A stretch of 64,000 bases of DNA, taken from the NCBI GenBank assembly GCA_022702705.1, contig JAKZJZ010000071.1:1-64000 (forward strand), given 5' to 3'. The position numbers were made by a program, and so were the translations under genes. The notes beneath the pieces were generated by a model that was given only the letters and a program-made list of their open reading frames with translations, searched no databases and was not told the origin of the DNA. Of the stretch, positions 12,634 to 22,654 are shown one piece after another. Source of the stretch: Papilionanthe hookeriana x Papilionanthe teres. Taxonomy: Eukaryota > Streptophyta > Magnoliopsida > Asparagales > Orchidaceae. Numbering within the stretch: position 1 is the stretch's first letter; the number at the start of each line of letters is the position of its first letter.

Positions 12634-13850
12634 TTATTTTTGGGTTCGGACCCAATCACAAGTAATTACTTCACCGTGTTTCTTAGGGATGAAGAATTCA
12701 TTCCTTCGAAACATCGGGTAGCGTAATATTTTTTCAAGTATCGTCCGTTGATTGGAAGCATATGCCGTTCTCCCCGGCAATTCACTAGCCTGGTAGGAAC
12801 CTCCCGAGTATCTTGCTTCAACCACAAACGGTCCTTCCCAAGTGGGTTCAAATTTTCCTCCTATCTTGCGGTGTGCGAGAATAGGTCTCTTGAGAACGAG
12901 AACTAAGTCACCAACTTTGAAGGTTCTTGGGCGGACCGGCTTGTCATGGGTTTGAACCATCTTAGCTTGATATAGTTCTAAATTCACGTTGCGCTGCAAG
13001 TCTTTTCCCTTCCAAGCTTTCTAATTCTTCGAGTCGTAATCCGGCGTTTTCTTCGTCGTGATCTTATTTGCAATTGCAATTCGAGTGAAGGAAGCCGAAC
13101 CTCTAAAGGTAACACTTGCCTCGGACCCATACACCGGAGCGTAAGGTGTAGCTTGAGTAGGGGTTCGAAGGTTGTCCGGTAGGCCCATAAGGTTTCTAAC
13201 AATTTCTCGTGCCAATTTCTCTTATTATCGTCCAAGGTTTTCTTTAAGATTTGAACGAGAGTTTTATTAAAAGCCTCGGCGAGGCCGTTTGCTCTTGGGT
13301 AGTAAATTGTTGAGTATCGCCGGTCGATTCCGTGTCTCCCGACAAAATTGTTGATTTGTGTGCTTCGAATGCTGACCCATTATACGAGATGATCTCGCGC
13401 GGCACTCCGAAACGGTAGACAACTTGGTTCTTGAAAAGCTGTAGCACGTGGTGTGCTTTCACTTCTCTAAGTGGGCTGCTCGCCCACTTGGAAAAGTAAT
13501 CTGTAGCCGCAAGAATGAAACGATGTCCTTTTGAAGATGGTGGTTCTATCGGACCCACTATATCTGTGCCCCAACATTCAAATGGCCACGACGCAATTGT
13601 CGGGTGTAGCACATTTGGAGGTTGATGTAGAACCACTCCGTGCACTTGGCATTGGTGACGGCTCTTGGCGATTTTCATGCGGTCGGTCATCATCGAGGGC
13701 CGATAGTACCCTAGTCTTTTAATTTTCATCTTCATCTTTGGACCCGACCGGTGAGCGCCACGAGTCCCGAATGCACCTCTTTAACAATTTCACGGGCCTC
13801 GGACCCGCTTAGGCACCTTAGCCACATTTGATCAAAAGACCTTCGTATAA
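12634..13850 (-). CDS. pol: Integrase of element B
   Basis: MKMKIKRLGYYRPSMMTDRM, HQCQVHGVVLHQPPN, catalytic Asp in GTDIVGP (near 13570), second Asp region written IISYNGSAF, where A has ISDNGS (Asp changed to Tyr), Glu in the GEAFNKT region (near 13265-13280, shifted). The C-terminus has the GPF module KFEPTWEGPFVVEA. Several frame shifts. Confidence 0.85.
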
Positions 13851-13978
13851 TGTGTTGTTCATTAATGCGTAAGACGGAGTTCTTTTCTTAATCGATGGGC
13901 TAGCGACCTATCGTCTGGTAGCTTTCCTGTTTGCGGTGTAGTCTATCAATGGTCGTCGCCAATCTTACGTGTTTTCTA

Positions 13979-14710
13979 TCACTGCTGCAATCGATTCTTT
14001 TTCTTCTTCGATTTGTGTATCATGTCTATGTCGATCTGTGATAGGACTCGACGTCCGTGAACCGACACTTCCATCGATTCATCTTGCAAACGAGCAAATT
14101 CTTTTGCGAGACGGGCTAAAGCATCTGCTAAAGCATTCTCTTTTCTAGGAATTTTGTAGATCGTCACATTTGGAATCTGTTCAGCAATGTTGTATGGCAT
14201 ACTCGGAAGTATTGTTCGAGTCTTGGTTTAAAAATCCTGTATTGTCCGGCGATCCGTTGAATGATTAACCGTGAATCCCCGTAGATGTTGATGTCCGTTA
14301 TCCCCATTTGAATAGTTAATTCCGAGTCCGTTATGAGGGCTTCGTATTCTGCTTCGTTGTTTGTACACGGTTCTGTCAAGTGGTAGGAGTATCTTAACAT
14401 CCCCGCTCCGGTGTTATAAAGATTAGCCCGATTCCTGCCTTATCGGGCACTATCACTTGCGATTCTTCGTCTTTGTGTGCTTGAAGATGCTCCGTCGAAA
14501 TACAATTCCCAACGTCGATCATCGGGGTCTTCTAGGTTCATTATTTGTTCATCCGGCGGATCGTCATTGAGAGGAGATTCGGCCGGCAAAGGGTGTCGTC
14601 GCGAGGAAGTCTGCTAAGACTTGTCCCTTTACGGCACGCGGAGGCACGAAAGTTATATCGAATTGCAATAATATCATTGACCATCTGGCAAGTCTGCCGG
14701 AAAGTATTGG
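13979..14710 (-). CDS. pol: RNase H 1 tail and archaeal-type RNase H 2 of element B
   Basis: Resumes directly beyond element A. LARWSMILLQFDITFVP ends the first domain. The second has NNEAEYEALITDSELTIQ, IYGDSRLIIQRI, FKPRLEQYF and IPRKENALADALARLAKEFA. Frame breaks lie near 14210 and 14400-14580. Confidence 0.83.
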
Positions 14711-14715
14711 ACGAG
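14711..14715. repeat. Left target-site duplication of element A (ACGAG)
   Basis: ACGAG directly before TGTTGACC; repeated at 42758-42762. The same sequence occurs once at the matching place in the uninterrupted RNase H region of A (about 29050-29057, reverse complement). Confidence 0.93.
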
Positions 14716-14719
14716 TGTT

Positions 14720-14740
14720 GACCTCATTTTTGATGAGGTC
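14720..14740 (+). other. LTR-terminal hairpin (A, 5' LTR)
   Basis: GACCTCAT, a 5-base loop TTTTG, then ATGAGGTC: a perfect 8-bp stem starting 4 bases inside the LTR end. The same hairpin starts every LTR here: 35254-35274, 58031-58051, and on the minus strand at 8821-8841 and about 57008-57028. Confidence 0.85.
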
Positions 14741-15149
14741 TTCCCTTCTTCTTTTTAGTGCTTAGGATCTAGCCTTAGGCTTTTCCTTTGACTATCTTAG
14801 AGGACTAGAATTGGGACCCGCCTTTTAGAAATTCAAACCACTTCTAAACTCCCCGCAAACTCCACAAACTTGACTATAGACCCCTAATCACCTAGAGGGT
14901 TGAAATCAAATATGGAAGTTTAAAGGATGAGTTCCTATAGGACTCTTTGGCCTTAGGATCGCCTACAGGTGGCACTGGTGCAGTGAAGGGGCCGACTTAC
15001 ACACACATTACACTTATACACTACACTTACACACTACATTTCCACACACTTCCTAAAACCACACCCATACCCAACTTGACCTCCCGACTCATGTAGGTGA
15101 TTCACATGGATGGTCCTTAACCCTAAGCCCTTGGCTAAGAGGGTTAGGA

Positions 15150-16640
15150 ACAACATAATGAATGCCTCAAATGAGTCCTTTCATGGCTCATATGGGCTTG
15201 AAATGGCTTCATGGCTCAACCAAAATGATTTCACCCCACCCAAATTCACCCAATCTTCAATTTCCCAAATTTTCAATTTTTGACCCCGGGACCCTACACC
15301 TACTAAACCTACCCAAAACCATCGAAATTACCCAAATTTTTGCAAAATCTCCAAATTACCTAAAATCTTCCAAAATCAATCCCAAACACCTCCACATCAC
15401 TCAAATTGATCATCCATACCCAAAAATACCAAAAATTCCAAGAAAACCCCCCAATACCCTCCAAATACCCAAAATACCCTTCTTGGCCTAAAAATCCAAA
15501 AATTCAGAAAATTCCCAGAAAATTCCAGAAAATCCCAAATATTCCCAATTTCATTTTGTCCAACTACACCATGGGCCAATTTTGTCAATTTACCCTACTT
15601 TTGTCAAAACCCCCAAATTGACCCATTTTAACCCAAAGTGGACCCAATGTCAAACCAAACATACCCAATTGACCCCAATTTTGGTCCAATTCAATTCTAA
15701 ACTTCAATTCAACATTCCCAATACCAATTTAGACCAAATCCAAGTCCAATTTGATTGACATTTGGATCCAATTTCACTTTGGGCCTTAAAGCCCAAATTT
15801 GGACCCATGACCCAAACTTAGCCCAAACTAACCCAATTCAACTCCAATTAACCCCAAATCTTTTCTAAACCTTCCTTAACATCCTCATAAACAAAACACT
15901 AACATGATTTGCCCAAGATTTTGACCCAAACCCCACTCAAATTCAACCCAAAATCAAAAAGCCCAATTTTGACCTAAACCCAAATCTAACCCAAATAGGC
16001 CCAAACCTCAAAATTAAAACCCAACCAAAGCCAAAACCTCTTTGAAACACTCCCATAAACATTTCTTAATATTTATTTTACATCAATTTCAACCCTAGCC
16101 CAACATTGGCCCAAGTTAGCCCAATTTGACCTACATTGGCCCATTCACCAAAAGAATTCAAATCCAACCCAATTCAAGTCCAAACTACCCCAAATTTGCT
16201 TCAAGTCACTCATGACACATCCATGAGCTAAACCCAATAATTATTTGGCCCAACCTCTTTACAAAATTTCATCCCAAAATCCATTTTAAAATTCAAGAGC
16301 CCACTTTCCTAATCCATCTTAAAAGCCCATCTAAAACCTTTTCAAAAAGCCCAAAATTCTTCCAAGGCCCATATGACATTTCCCCTCATCATACTTTCAA
16401 TTAAAATCATCCCTAAGTCCTAAATTCATCATCAAATAATTCCAAATCAAGCCTCATGCCAAATCACCCCTAAATACCAAAATTTTCCTTAAATCCATTT
16501 CCATGAAATTGACTTTACTTTTCCCAAGCCAAATGGAGCCATGGAGCCATGCATAAGCCATATGCAAGCCATGAGAGCCTCTTTACATGTCACCATGCCA
16601 TTTTGGGCAAAAGGAGGAGGCTCTTTCCTTAATTCCTAAA
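15150..16640 (+). promoter_or_regulatory. C/A-rich field dense in AGCCCA/GGCCCA (site II-like) motifs
   Basis: About 1.5 kb of the LTR with almost no G on the plus strand, built of loosely repeated CCCAA-type words. AGCCCA and GGCCCA occur again and again (for example 15782-15835, 16097-16140, 16360-16375). Their reverse complement TGGGCY is the plant site II / TCP-binding core. The field lies upstream of the TATA-like box at 17107 and recurs in all LTR copies (minus-strand copies about 6920-8410 and 55090-56600). Binding is inferred; strand asymmetry alone could also reflect low-complexity drift. Open frames here, such as 15406-15621, look like by-products of composition. Confidence 0.5.
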
Positions 16641-16967
16641 GGTGATTAACCACTTCCATGTTTCCACTAAACCATGCTTAAGCCTAATTGTGCTTGGATG
16701 GTGACTTGACCCTACTGATTATGCTGAGCCAAATCACTTTTCCCTCAGCCAAAACCAGGCCTTGGGTGGTGCACCTAGCCCAAATGGGTGGGTTGACCCA
16801 TTTAGGTTCAAATCTAGCCATGCCCCATTCCACTTTGGATCAAAGCCTTTACACATGTCCATGGCCGATTGATTGCACAAACCTCCAGCCCCGACCCACC
16901 CGACCTTGAGGGTGACCCATGCACGGCCGGCCGGCCACCGGGCCGCCGGAAAACACCATGGCCGAGA

Positions 16968-16981
16968 GCTCACATGTGAGC
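16968..16981. promoter_or_regulatory. 14-bp palindrome with E-box core (CACATGTG)
   Basis: GCTCACATGTGAGC is a perfect palindrome containing CACATG/CATGTG, a bHLH (MYC-type) binding core. It lies about 125 bp upstream of the TATA-like box. Equivalent sites occur near 6598-6612 and 54789-54802 (exact) and near 37504 and 60254 (one base changed). Confidence 0.5.
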
Positions 16982-17106
16982 CAACATTGAAATTCTCACT
17001 TGCCGAGGCTGCCCCATCCCTAGTGGTCACCATGGCCGATCTTCTCCTCACCGGAGCAAGGTCGATCCCAAGCCCTAACTCCCCACGGGAGGCCTTCCAC
17101 CCTCTC

Positions 17107-17117
17107 CTATTTAAACC
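17107..17117 (+). promoter_or_regulatory. Candidate LTR promoter TATA box (CTATTTAAACC)
   Basis: A plant-like TATA box in a C-rich context, conserved in both LTRs of B (6468-6476 and 54656-54664, reverse complement) and altered by one or two bases near 37643 and 60390. Transcription would start about 30 bp downstream, which would put some 2.4 kb of the LTR in U3. It precedes a GC-richer, exon-like block that ends in a splice donor. Confidence 0.55.
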
Positions 17118-17539
17118 CCTCACCCTCTCGGCCAAAGGAGAGCCAAGCACAAACCTTGCCGAAACTTCGCCAAAATTGTTTCAAACCCTTCACCATCCCG
17201 AGAGCGAGTTGATCCCCGGTGTCGATTTGCCCTAATCCCCACCAACAGAGCCCGATTTCTCAGCCGAAACTCCACCCAAAACCGGGACACTTTGCCACGG
17301 TGAGCCAATCCTCAAATTGACCGGTCCTACACCTTCACTGGACCAAGAGGAGAAGTTTCCCACCGAAAGCCCCATCTCCAGGGCCACCCAGGTTGCTCCG
17401 GCCTCCAAGCTTTGTGATCGGGCGTGGTCACTTTCATAGCTAGGCAATTCACCGGACCGGGAGACTTCATGCGGAGCTTGCGGGACCCAATCGAAGGTGC
17501 AACAACTCTCGGATTGAAGCCACACTTCTCCGAGCTAAG

Positions 17540-17546
17540 GTATGAG
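17540..17546 (+). promoter_or_regulatory. Candidate 5' splice donor in LTR (CTAAG|GTATGAG)
   Basis: CTAAG followed by GTATGAG fits the plant donor consensus closely. It lies about 430 bp after the TATA-like box and is unchanged in the other four LTR copies that show it (near 38077 and 60820 on plus; 6045 and 54235 on minus), although neighbouring bases vary. It could join a leader exon to the acceptor before the ALKBH ORF (31348) or to other acceptors. Confidence 0.5.
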
Positions 17547-17759
17547 TTAACTATTCATCCCGAGCTTCCGGAGATTCTCCATTTCAAATGCCTTAGTTTC
17601 AATGCATGTTAGCCGTATAGATGTGTTCGTCTCTTCGAGACGAATCCATAGAAGCATAAGAACATGAAAATCCATTGAGAATCGAGTGAGATCTTAGGGA
17701 TTTAGTGTGGACGGCTCTCGGGTGAGAACACTTGGGGACGATGAACGGATGCCGTCCAT

Positions 17760-17912
17760 TCGATACACGCGCGCACGGACGGCCGAGATTGCGTCGGACC
17801 GGGAGACGGTACGAGAACCGCGGGGCCCGGGCTGCCGACTCGGATGGCGGCGTCGAATGGGAGCGCGACACGCGGCGTTTCGGAGTTGCCGAGGTTGACG
17901 CGGCGCCGCGTG
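17760..17912. other. CpG-dense GC-rich block of LTR
   Basis: About 150 bp very rich in CG dinucleotides within an otherwise AT-rich LTR. All LTR copies carry it (5675-5830, 38285-38450, 53865-54020, 61030-61190). Short open frames across it are Arg-rich and inconsistent between copies, so I do not call a gene. Confidence 0.6.
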
Positions 17913-17913
17913 G

Positions 17914-17946
17914 ATAAATAGAAAATTAGGGTATTTTTCTATTTAT
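17914..17946. promoter_or_regulatory. 12-bp inverted repeat with second TATA-like site
   Basis: ATAAATAGAAAA and its exact reverse complement TTTTCTATTTAT around the 9-base spacer TTAGGGTAT, at the downstream edge of a CpG-dense block. GGATAAATAG could act as a TATA box in either direction because of the symmetry. Present in all LTR copies (for example about 5647-5679, 38450-38482 and 61193-61225). Confidence 0.5.
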
Positions 17947-17949
17947 TTA

Positions 17950-19700
17950 ATTCCCTAAACTTCGAAAATTCATATCTCTGTGTAGAAAAATCACAAAAAT
18001 AAAATAAAAATACCCTCTTGCTCGGTGAACGAGAGGAGAATAATGTGGAAAAGAAATCATTTAATTTAATTAAGTATTTTATTTTTTATGATTTATTTAC
18101 TCTCTGCATACATTTAATTCTCCATGCATGTATACAATTCACCATGGCATGAGACCATAGGAGCTTTTGAAGCCTCTGAACTTGGGAACATTCCCTGAAT
18201 TTTCCAAGGTCGGAGGCCATCTCTGTGAAAAGTTATTTATTTTTCAAATGCATGTTGCTTGTTTTGAGTATTTTAATTCCAAAAATTAGCATGTTGTGAA
18301 ATAAATTCTAGAAATATTTGGTGATGTTCTTTATGACCAGAGAACTCTAGGAAAAATAGGACTTGAGTTAATTCACTCGGATTAACCCTAATTGGCTTAA
18401 ACACCTAAAATAGGTCTTTAATTAATTAGAGTTAACCAGGCATCAAATTGACTTGAAATCAATTCTCCACTGACCTTTAGGATCAGAGGAATCCACCATA
18501 AAAATTTGAAGTCAATTGGACTTGGTTAGCCCCACTAATTGGGTTGATTAAGCCACTTAGCCATTTTAAACTTTAAAAATTCATAACTTTTAAAATATTT
18601 TTTAAAATTCACCAAATTGGTTTTGGAGCCTCTCTGATATCAGGGGAACCCAAGAAAATTAAAATTTCAATTTTCTAAAAAAGTTGATTTTTAATAATAT
18701 TTTAATATTTTTAATAATTAAAAAATAATAAAAATCACAAAAATAATAAAATTCACCAAAATGTCACATTTTGAATTTTAATCACTTAGGAACAAATCCC
18801 ACATTTTTCCTAAGTCTATTTAGTGAGATATTAAATTTTAAAGCCCTAGGGTAATTTTAAAATTAAAAAAATGTATTTTCTAGCATTTTCACTAAAATAA
18901 TTATTATAAATCATAGAAAAATCAGAAAATTGCAAAATTTGTTTCTCTGGTTTCCTTAATATCAGAGAGATTTTTGAAAAATATAAAATCCATTTTTCAA
19001 CATTTATCTTATTTTTAAATTAATTAACACTCCAAAACTCAAAATAATTATAATAAATAATAATATAATTCAAAAAATCACCAAAATTGGTCCAAGTGCT
19101 TCTCTGGTCATTAGGAATGTCCCCTAATTTTCTTAAGGACAGAAACTTTTCCCTTGGTCATGTTATCAAATTTTCCTTGAAAATCTCTATTTTTCACCAA
19201 AAATAATTATATAAATAAATTAAATACAGAAAAATCACATTTTCTCCTCTCATGTCTTTATTGACATATGAGTAAAGTCACATAAAAATTTCAAGTTCAT
19301 TTGAGTTCAATTTAGTGAGTTATGAAATTATTAAGCTTAAAGGGTAAAATGGTAATTAAAATCTTTAATCCTTAATTAAAACTTTAGGTTTAATAAAAAA
19401 TCAACAAGTAAAATATTTGATCCTAATCTGATTTGGATGATTGAAATTTAAATAATTAAAGGGTAGAAACCCATTAAATAATTTTAAAATGATTAAACTT
19501 TAATTAAATAATAGATTAAATTTGGAAGAATAATAAAATTGGAATTATTAAAATAAGGGATCTTTATTAGGAAGAGATTTATTCTTTAATTTAAAAAATC
19601 CCTAAATTAATTATATCAACTAATACTCAATTTTTAATTAAAATGATAACTCAAATTTAAAATATTAAAAGACTTAATTTCGGTTAAAATTAAAAATAAA
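17950..19700 (+). other. AT-rich LTR stretch without genes
   Basis: About 1.75 kb of AT-rich, noncoding sequence that is almost identical in all LTR copies. It contains a CATGCATG RY-type motif near 18124 and several TCTCTGATATCAG-type short palindromic patches. No open reading frame of interest. Confidence 0.6.
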
Positions 19701-19719
19701 GTAAATTAAAGATAAATTA

Positions 19720-20100
19720 AATTAAGATTAAATTTAAAAATTAAGATTAAATTAAATTTAATAATTAAATTAAATTAAATTAAACAATTAAATTAAGTTA
19801 ATTAAAATTAAATTAAATTAAATAATTAAATTAAATTAAATAATTAAACAATTAAATTAAATTAATTAAAATTAAATTAAATTAAATCAAACAATTAAAT
19901 TAAATTAAATTAAAATTAAATTAAATTAAATTAAACAATTAAATTAAATTAAATTAAATAATTAAAATTAAATTAAATTAAATTAAATAATTAAATTAAA
20001 GTTAAATCAAATCAAATTAATTAAACACCAAGTCAAATTAAATTGAATTATGTTAAACTAAATTAAAACTCAATTAAATTAAGTTAAATTAAATATAACA
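19720..20100. repeat. TTAAA/AATTAAAT low-complexity tract (A, 5' LTR)
   Basis: About 380 bp of almost pure AAATT-type words with occasional C. The same tract occurs at about 40240-40630 and 63000-63320 (plus) and about 3480-3890 and 51690-52090 (minus). Likely easily melted or matrix-attachment-like DNA; function is not shown by the sequence. Confidence 0.8.
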
Positions 20101-20649
20101 TCACCTAAGACATAAAAGAAATTAAATATAAAACAACTTGAACACTATTCCAAATTTAAACTCTTTAACTTAAACCAAATCATTTGAATACTAACTTGCC
20201 CTTGAAAGCTTTGATTATTGTAACTCTAAATGAAACATTAAATGGAGTGTTACTTTACTCATAGGATATTCAAATGTCCTAGTTCACCGAGCAAGTTAAC
20301 AAGACTTGAAAACCTCGGACGATCGATTCATTTATATAATTAAATTCATTTGGACTTAAAACAATCCTAGAAATATTGAAAAGATGTTTAAGATCCTTCT
20401 TAAGCACTTTCTCAATATGATAGGATATTTATAAGAACAATTGAATTTGATTATTCTTTGATGAAGAAAATCGTCCTTAAACCAAAACACAAAGAACCTA
20501 GACGTCATAGGAAATGACTAGCTATAGGATTAGGAATTTGGTAGAAAACCATAACCTTTCCCTTAGCTTTACCTAGGAACTTGCTTAAATATTCTAATTG
20601 TGTTTTAAGTGCAGCTTGGGATGACGGGAAGACCCTCCAGGTACGCTTT

Positions 20650-20740
20650 TATTTTATTGCAATTTACTTTCTTGCAATTTACTTTCTTGCAATTTACTTT
20701 CTTGCAATTTACTTTATTGCAAATGCATTTTACTTTTCTT
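20650..20740. repeat. 14-bp tandem repeat (TTGCAATTTACTTT type)
   Basis: About five imperfect copies of a 14-bp unit, TTGCAATTTACTTT, with C/A variation at its junction. Homologous arrays near 41190-41275 (about five), 63890-63960, 2880-2945 and 51068-51132 (about four each, minus strand) differ in copy number and unit variants. Confidence 0.8.
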
Positions 20741-22228
20741 GCATGATAAAACAACAGTTGCATGAAAACCCACACCTTTAGGATAGCCCCCTAAAACTGA
20801 AACCAAAATTAAGTTAAAAGTCATTGCAAGATAAAATTCACCGCCACAACATTTCAAAATATAAAACAACTCAAAATTTAATCACAAACGAACACAAAAC
20901 TACAATTGCAACTAAATTAAAACGTCCTGTTGGATGATCGGGAATACCTCGGATGATGTAACCTACGTGTTGCTAACGGGATTTCCCACGGTCTAAATGA
21001 AAGTGTGGAACTCATTCGATTGAGTTTAGCAAATTCATCCGGACTAAGTGAATCCGATAAAAATAACGATGCCGGAAGGATGGAACCGTGGGATCTTAAC
21101 CGGTGTCGTTATAATCAACTTTAAGATTTGTTTTAATTAAAACACAAAAAACACTTGGAAATTAAGATTTTCTCTAAACCAAAACACTTCTCTCATCCCC
21201 CGATTTATGATTTCTAAAACTAAACCTCTGCAACAACAAGGAGCTCGGAGCATGGTGGGCGAGCATGACCATCGTCATCAGCGAAAACCCGAGTCTACAT
21301 CGGCTAAACATTTCTTAGAATTAAATAACTAAACCATAGGATTTCGAGGTAGCTTGCACTAGTGCAACATAAATCCTCAACTCTTCGTTAGGCATTTGCA
21401 TTGCAAATTAAGCCCTAACCTAGGTCTTAGGATTCCGAGGTAGTCGTCCGATACGATATAAACCCTCACATTTTCTAGTGCTATTTGTTTGATTTTATCA
21501 TACAAATATAAGCCCTAATTAATTAAGATTGACAAGATTGAAATACTAAATAAACATTAGGACTTTCCTAAATTCAAGCCAAATGATAGGATAGTCGGGA
21601 AATTATCGAAGTTCACTTCGAATCAGTGATTTCTCCTACCTTTCTTCCTTTGGATTCACAAAACAAAATGTTCCAAAAATTTGATCCATTCCCTATTGAA
21701 ACTTCAAAATTCAATCTTTGAAAACCTTAAACTTTGAAATTCTTGAGAGCAGAATCATTGATTATTATCGAGAGTTTTCTTAGGTGATTCCCGTCACTTA
21801 AGATGTAATTAACTATAGGGGCTTGCCCTTATAGGGAATTTTAAAGAACCCGGGTAATATAAACCCTGTTTAATGTTTTCATATTAAGCGAGGGAAACTT
21901 GTCGGCTTATAAAATTGGTTCGCGAGACCAAACGGATGTCACAAATCTTCTAGTTTATTTAATCGAGCCCCACCATCAAGCGATGTGTACTATCCTTAGG
22001 GATAGATACACGGTTTGTGGTGTGGTATTCGTTTATATAAACTATTTGGGATGTGAGATCGGTTTGATTTCATATCTTAAAATTTTTCAAACTTAAAATT
22101 ATTTTCAAAATCAAATACTACTTTTCAATTTATTTATTTAAACTAAATTAAAAATTTGCCGACAACTTACGTTAGGCGACCACTTTTCAAAATAAAACAC
22201 ACAACCTAAAAATATGCCGACAGGATTT

Positions 22229-22247
22229 ACGGCGACTCCGTGAGGAC
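22229..22247 (+). other. Primer-binding site of element A (altered as written)
   Basis: At the position of the intact PBS of C the sequence reads ACGGCGACTCCGTGAGGAC. Both differences fall where C has CTG (TTCTGG and GCTGGG), fitting the CAG/CTG anomaly seen across the window. Confidence 0.6.
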
Positions 22248-22466
22248 AATTCCTCTCTCCATTATAATCGAATAATTTCGCTTTCAAAAATCGGTAGTGT
22301 ATCCATGTCCCTAATGGATCAAACTACCCTTCTTTCCGTTGGAATACTATGTTCATTTCTATCTTGAACAAGCATAGCCAACATTCTCTCGGATTTAGGA
22401 GCCACTTGTTTAGATACCCCTAAACGGAGAGGTTCGAGATCCTTTTACCTCATTTCTGAGGTGGGG

Positions 22467-22484
22467 TGGACCCCCAATAGGTGT
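22467..22484 (+). other. Leader segment complementary to the PPT region
   Basis: TGGACCCCCAATAGGTGT is the exact reverse complement of 35230-35247 just before the 3' LTR. Both lie on the same genomic RNA, so they could pair over about 13 kb. The leaders of C (about 1148-1165) and B (near 49345-49362) keep the same segment; the PPT of B has one mismatch. Confidence 0.7.
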
Positions 22485-22654
22485 TAGTTTAGGAGTGATC
22501 CTTCGAGTCGGGAAGTCTTGCTTAAGATTTTCTTTCCCTTTCCAACTCTGAATCGGATTCCTTACCTTCTCTACACCTTTGAACATTCCGTTCTAAATAA
22601 ACAAACCCTCTAATAAGTGATTCTTTTAACAAATGATAAATACATGAACAAAGA

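Larger units (their letters stand above)
14716..22222 (+). repeat. 5' LTR of element A
   Basis: 7,507 bp, TGTTGACC to GCCGACA, matched almost base for base by 35250-42757. Layout: terminal hairpin; C/A-rich G-poor field with many AGCCCA/GGCCCA motifs (about 15150-16640); E-box palindrome (16968-16981); TATA-like box (17107-17117); GC-rich transcribed-leader-like block ending in a 5' splice donor (17540); CpG-dense block (about 17760-17912); second TATA-like site in a 12-bp inverted repeat (17914-17946); AT-rich 1.5 kb; TTAAA low-complexity tract (about 19720-20100); 14-bp tandem repeats (about 20650-20740); and a U5-like end with two PBS-like motifs. No credible protein-coding gene is present. 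LTRs of this size are at the extreme end for plants. Confidence 0.95.
22223..22654 (+). other. Untranslated leader of element A
   Basis: 432 bp between LTR and ORF1, without coding potential. It contains a short hairpin (TGTTTAG ... CTAAAC, near 22409), an ACCTCA ... TGAGGT hairpin (about 22447-22463), and the 18-nt segment 22467-22484 that is complementary to the polypurine-tract region 35230-35247. The leaders of C (914-1352) and B (49160-49636) are homologous. Confidence 0.7.

Noticed and set aside
15406..15621. A 71-codon Pro/Lys-rich frame present in all LTR copies
   Set aside because: It follows the C/A-rich low-complexity composition of the LTR and has no start context or domain; its conservation reflects the youth of the copies.
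17707..17917. Arg-rich frames over the CpG-dense block of the LTR
   Set aside because: Frames and lengths change between copies and on both strands; GC-rich DNA lacks chance stops.
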